NCBI GenBank assembly: GCA_016098155.1
Contig: JAAAJB010000419.1
Coordinates: forward strand, 1 to 31,819
Direction: 5' to 3'
DNA from: Actinomortierella ambigua
Lineage: Eukaryota; Mortierellomycota; Mortierellomycetes; Mortierellales; Mortierellaceae
Length of the DNA stretch: 31,819 bases
Shown: one piece after another, positions 28,633-31,819 of the stretch
Layout of the letters: every line of letters begins with the position of its first letter
How positions within the stretch are numbered: the stretch's first letter is position 1
Made by a program: the position numbers and the translations under genes
The notes under the pieces: generated by a model
Told to the model about the DNA's origin: nothing
The model's input: only the letters and a program-made list of their open reading frames with translations
Database searches by the model: none

Positions 28633-29039
28633 AACACAGAAGTCTCCACATGCCCAAAATACAGTATTGAATTCACAGCCCCCCTCAACGTCCTTTTTCA
28701 ATTCACCACGCTTGTGCGCTAACGAAACACTAGCTTCGAAACCAACGGCTCTTCCAATCACCTTTGCACCCCCTCATTAGTCGGATGGCTGAGGATGCCA
28801 TCATTCAGAGCGACTGGTTGGAGCTTGAAGCGAGTTTTTTTTTTTTCATGGAAACGAGGCTACAAAGATCATGTACATGTTTGGCAACTCGTTGTATTCG
28901 CTGCATACAACGCGCATCCACTACCAGTTTGGAAGTCTAGTTTCATGCGGTATATGATTACAAGAGTCTTGGTAGTGCTATTCAGCTCGGCTTACGAACC
29001 CCCTCGGCCCCCAACTCAACTCCGCTTGTGGAGGTGAGC
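28633..29039. other. 3' flank of the phosphatase gene
   Basis: No gene and no clear AATAAA close to the stop. Includes a T run of 10 near 28835-28845. Confidence 0.4.
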
Positions 29040-29250
29040 TGAGTAAAGTTGAATTGGGCCGTGCGCGGCCCAGCTGATGGGCTCAACTCGCGAGTCTATG
29101 AGTTGGGCTTGCAAGCTTGCGAGCTTGCGAGTTGAGGCTCATGAGCCTACGAGTGAAGTCAGCAGGTTGGACCTGTGAGCTTGACATGAGTTTGTGAGTT
29201 GAGTCAATGAGTTGGGCTCGAATATTTTGACCTATGCTTCGGAGCTTGGA
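29040..29250. repeat. Degenerate GAGTTGGGCTC-type repeat with a perfect hairpin
   Basis: Many variants of GAGTTGGGCTC, GCTTGCGAG and their complements within about 200 b. A perfect 7-b inverted repeat TGGGCCG-TGCG-CGGCCCA lies at 29055-29072. Subterminal regions of fungal hAT transposons often look like this, so it may be one end of a decayed hAT or MITE. No transposase is seen nearby. Confidence 0.45.
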
Positions 29251-29830
29251 GTGGTGGTCTTCAAGTGCTTGTACCAGGACCTCAAGCACATATTCTGCTG
29301 TACTTTATCGGCCCCGAGGCGCTTTCTTTGGTAACGAAAGAGAGCTCGGGCATGAGAAAAGGCGCGCTCGGAGGGCGCTGAGGTGGCCATGATTCTAATG
29401 GTGGAGATACTCCTTATATGGTCCTTGTTAAATAAAAGTACCCTAAATTTGACAACACCTGGCGAGAAAAATGATCCAGGCAGGAATCCAAAGGGACATG
29501 GGAAAAGATAACCCCGCGTAGTGAGTATGGATCAAGGAAAAGTATGCAAATGCCTCGGATGTGATGATATTATGAAAGGGAAAAACACAGGGCAGAAAAA
29601 CCTGGATGATATAAAAAAGAAGGGGAAAAATGCTCAGAGAGCATGAAAGAGCCTTGAAAGATGTGGTAGAGAGAGAATGAATCAAAGCGTTGAAAAACAC
29701 GAAAAACAAACACAAAAAACCTGTGAAAAAATACAATAAAAACGCAATAATGTCAATTATGATGCGTGCGATTGTGATGAAAGCGACATGTGGGTTGCAA
29801 TGCAGCCGTTGGAGGAAGTAGGAGAGAGAG
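29251..29830. other. Intergenic region
   Basis: A/G-rich on the plus strand, with AATAAA near 29430-29435 and no gene I can support. A 148-codon minus frame (29443-29889) is Phe/Leu-rich low complexity. Confidence 0.4.
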
Positions 29831-29854
29831 GGGCTTGTCTTCTTTTTTTTTTCC

Positions 29855-30618
29855 CCCTCCTCCACCACCTTCACCTTCACCTCCACCACTTCACGACCAC
29901 CACTCTCACACCATCACCACCTCCACCACCTTCAACACTCACCACCTTCAACACTCACCACCTTTACTACCTCTCAGCCTCTTCCCATCTGGTTCTCATC
30001 CCCTTATGGCTACCTCAATCTCTCCTGCTCAGCGTCATGACCATAACCACTTAGACTCTGTCTTGCTAGATGATGGATAGCAGAGACCTTCCCGCGATGC
30101 ATGCAAGCGCTACATTGCATTCAACTTTGTTTCCAGTCCGTGCGACCGTCGCTCTCCGACTGCGGTCACGGCGGCCCGGATCCCCACTGACGTTTTGGAT
30201 CGCGTTTTCAATCGCCTCTTTCTGGTTCCTGTCTCCTTTCTTTAAATGTTTTGAAGTAAAAGCTGACTAATTATTGTTCTCCTGTCTCTTCCTTGTTTCC
30301 CACTTGGCTACAGTCAAGACATTCCTAGGCGCTCTGCTCTGTCAACAATCTATGGAAGGCGTGGACTTTGCTTTATGGCAAGGGCAGGAATTTGCAGCTT
30401 GAACGGGAACAATTGCACTTTTCCAAAAGCCTGCTATCTCTAATTTTCAGGAGGAGAAACACCATTTGCGGCCAGGTTGCAACGCCTCGCACAATGCTCT
30501 TTCTATGCGGCTGATAATCCTGGCTCAATGACTGAGCAACCCAAGTCCAGGTAAGCAGGGACGTAGGACATCGTGGACGGCATCGTAGGCTGACGAACCG
30601 ACGCTTGGATCAGGTGAT
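29855..30618 (+). other. Candidate spliced transcript with CT/CAC-rich leader, product unresolved
   Basis: A C/T/A-rich tract with a 15-b CACCTTCAACACTCA repeat (about 29928-29962) leads to an ATG at 30006 that opens MATSISPAQRHDHNHLDSVL and stops at 30080. Two intron-like signals follow. 30256-30313 (GTAAAA, CTGACTAAT branch, CTACAG) is 58 b; 30552-30614 (CAG-GTAAGC, CTGAC, GATCAG) is 63 b. An open exon-like stretch lies between (30451-30551, ending MTEQPKS). I could not join these into one clean reading frame, so this may be a non-coding transcript, a broken gene or a gene with an exon that I have misplaced. Confidence 0.3.
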
Positions 30619-31819
30619 TCCCACAAGCATCAGGACGGGAGCTTTCGTCATGCTCCAGCACAGTGAGACAACCATCCAGTCAATATGATAGTGGTGCACC
30701 ACTGAAGTATAAAACATTCCCTCTTCCCCAACTTTAGAATCAAGCGCGTATGTCAGATAAGCCGCCACTTGATGACAACTTCGACAGCGCTGCACATGTA
30801 CCACGCATTTAGTACCTTGCCATGTAGTTGTACCCATGCTCAGCGACTATGTTCCTCGTTCCTTGCTGCATCCCCAAGCCCCAGGCAAGCTAGGACTTCA
30901 GGATCTCATGACAGTTTCTCGGCGAAGCGATTTTTGTACTGGCACCGATATATAATTATGTTACACGTTTCAACTTTCGATGAAAAGAGTCGACCAAGGC
31001 TAACACAGCAAGAACACAACGAATATACACTGAACAAAAAGATTACTCTCAGCTTACTTGACCAGCGATCAACGTTGCTTAACGATGGTTTAGTCGAACG
31101 CGTTAACTAATAGCGTAGATCACCTACAATCACGTTTCAGATACATGGCCGATTGCTTTAAACGCACTTCGGCGGCAGTAGAATCTATAGAATAACCAAA
31201 AAATGTTTACTAATTTCATATTTATAACGGTCATTTTCGATACACATCCTAGCGTTGCCAGCTTATGCACCAAAACACAGAATAACTTGAATTTACGAGG
31301 AACATGCCTGCACGACCTCAATACTAATTACAGGAGTAGTGTATGGGTAGTGACATTAATAAGTGTGGGGAATGAGAAGACAGGCCACCGCGCATTAACT
31401 CATGCGCATAAACCTCGTTGGAAAAACCGCTGCACAGGTCATGTTCATGAGAATAATGTACTAGCCGCCGCTACTGCCGATAGCTTTGCAAGCCTCCGGC
31501 TAGAATAACGTCCGCAACATATACTCCGCCAAATCGCTCCTTCACAACGTCTCTTTTTTTTTCAACTGCAAGGAACATATCTGACGGTTTCTACATAAAT
31601 AGACTGAATGTGAAGGGGCTACAAAACGCCAACGTGCGCCTCAGGACCGCACTCCAAAGATTTTTGCGTCATCTGTCAAATTTAGGGTATTTTTATTTAA
31701 CGAAGACTATATAATTGGAACTAGAAGACGTGATAGCTCTAAATTGTACATAATAACCTTTACCTTTTTTTGACTGTTTGTCAAAGCGAGACCAGGGCTA
31801 TCCGTGGGTATATTTGTGG
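30619..31819. other. Intergenic region at the window end
   Basis: More AT-rich than the rest. No domain-bearing open frame, RNA gene or repeat recognised. Confidence 0.4.

Noticed and set aside
28781..28800. tRNA A-box-like sequence (TGGCTGAGGATG)
   Set aside because: No B box or acceptor stem at the right distance; no tRNA found anywhere in the window.
30083..30245. F-box-like segment IPTDVLDRVFNRL
   Set aside because: A single short match in a frame separated by a stop from the only plausible start; no leucine-rich repeats or other domain follow.

Overview
The window looks like nuclear DNA from a filamentous, early-diverging fungus. A Mucoromycota/Mortierella-like genome would fit, but this is inferred from style and not from a marker gene. 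Evidence for a fungus: short GT-AG introns (51-210 b) with CTGAC or CTAA-type branch sites, TATA boxes followed by CT-rich leaders, AATAAA signals, small secreted cysteine-rich proteins, and proteins padded with codon-repeat low complexity (poly-T, poly-S, N/T runs).

Bases 1-14,440 are a head-to-tail array of one gene family, all on the + strand. There are five apparently intact members (starts 1799, 4790, 7280, 9489, 13404) and one broken member (10823-11029). Each intact member encodes a 110-122 residue protein with a nearly invariant signal peptide of about 23 residues and a diverged mature part with exactly 12 cysteines in fixed spacing ending in CxxCxC. I do not recognise the family. Each unit has the same layout: a CT-rich upstream block, a TATA box, an ATG-poor leader that appears to contain two introns, the short CDS, an AATAAA 3' end, and then (in most units) a decayed PIF/Harbinger-type (DDE_Tnp_4) transposase relic that starts at the same distance from the gene. 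The relic therefore entered the unit before it was amplified. The broken member has lost both leader splice donors. The last member has lost its leader acceptor through a 10-base deletion, which exposes an overlapping upstream ORF.

Bases 15,450-19,639 hold two minus-strand housekeeping-type genes only 119 b apart: a 453-residue aldose 1-epimerase with one intron, and an 869-residue nuclear-type FHA-domain protein. From 19.6 to about 26.1 kb I see long, microsatellite-rich intergenic DNA with one TATA/leader/intron candidate near 23.8-24.1 kb.

Bases 26,139-28,632 (+) hold a small two-exon gene candidate (60 residues) followed 144 b later by a three-exon PP2C/PPM phosphatase of 597 residues. 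It has a mitochondrial-type N-terminus, like the fungal Ptc6 group. The remainder, to 31,819, contains a hAT-like degenerate repeat with a hairpin at about 29.04-29.25 kb, a CT/CAC-rich leader with intron-like signals at 29.8-30.6 kb, and no gene I can name.

The most interesting system is the 12-cysteine secreted protein array: conserved promoter, leader and signal peptide, a variable cargo, transposon-derived spacers that look homogenised, and visible gene death at its distal end.
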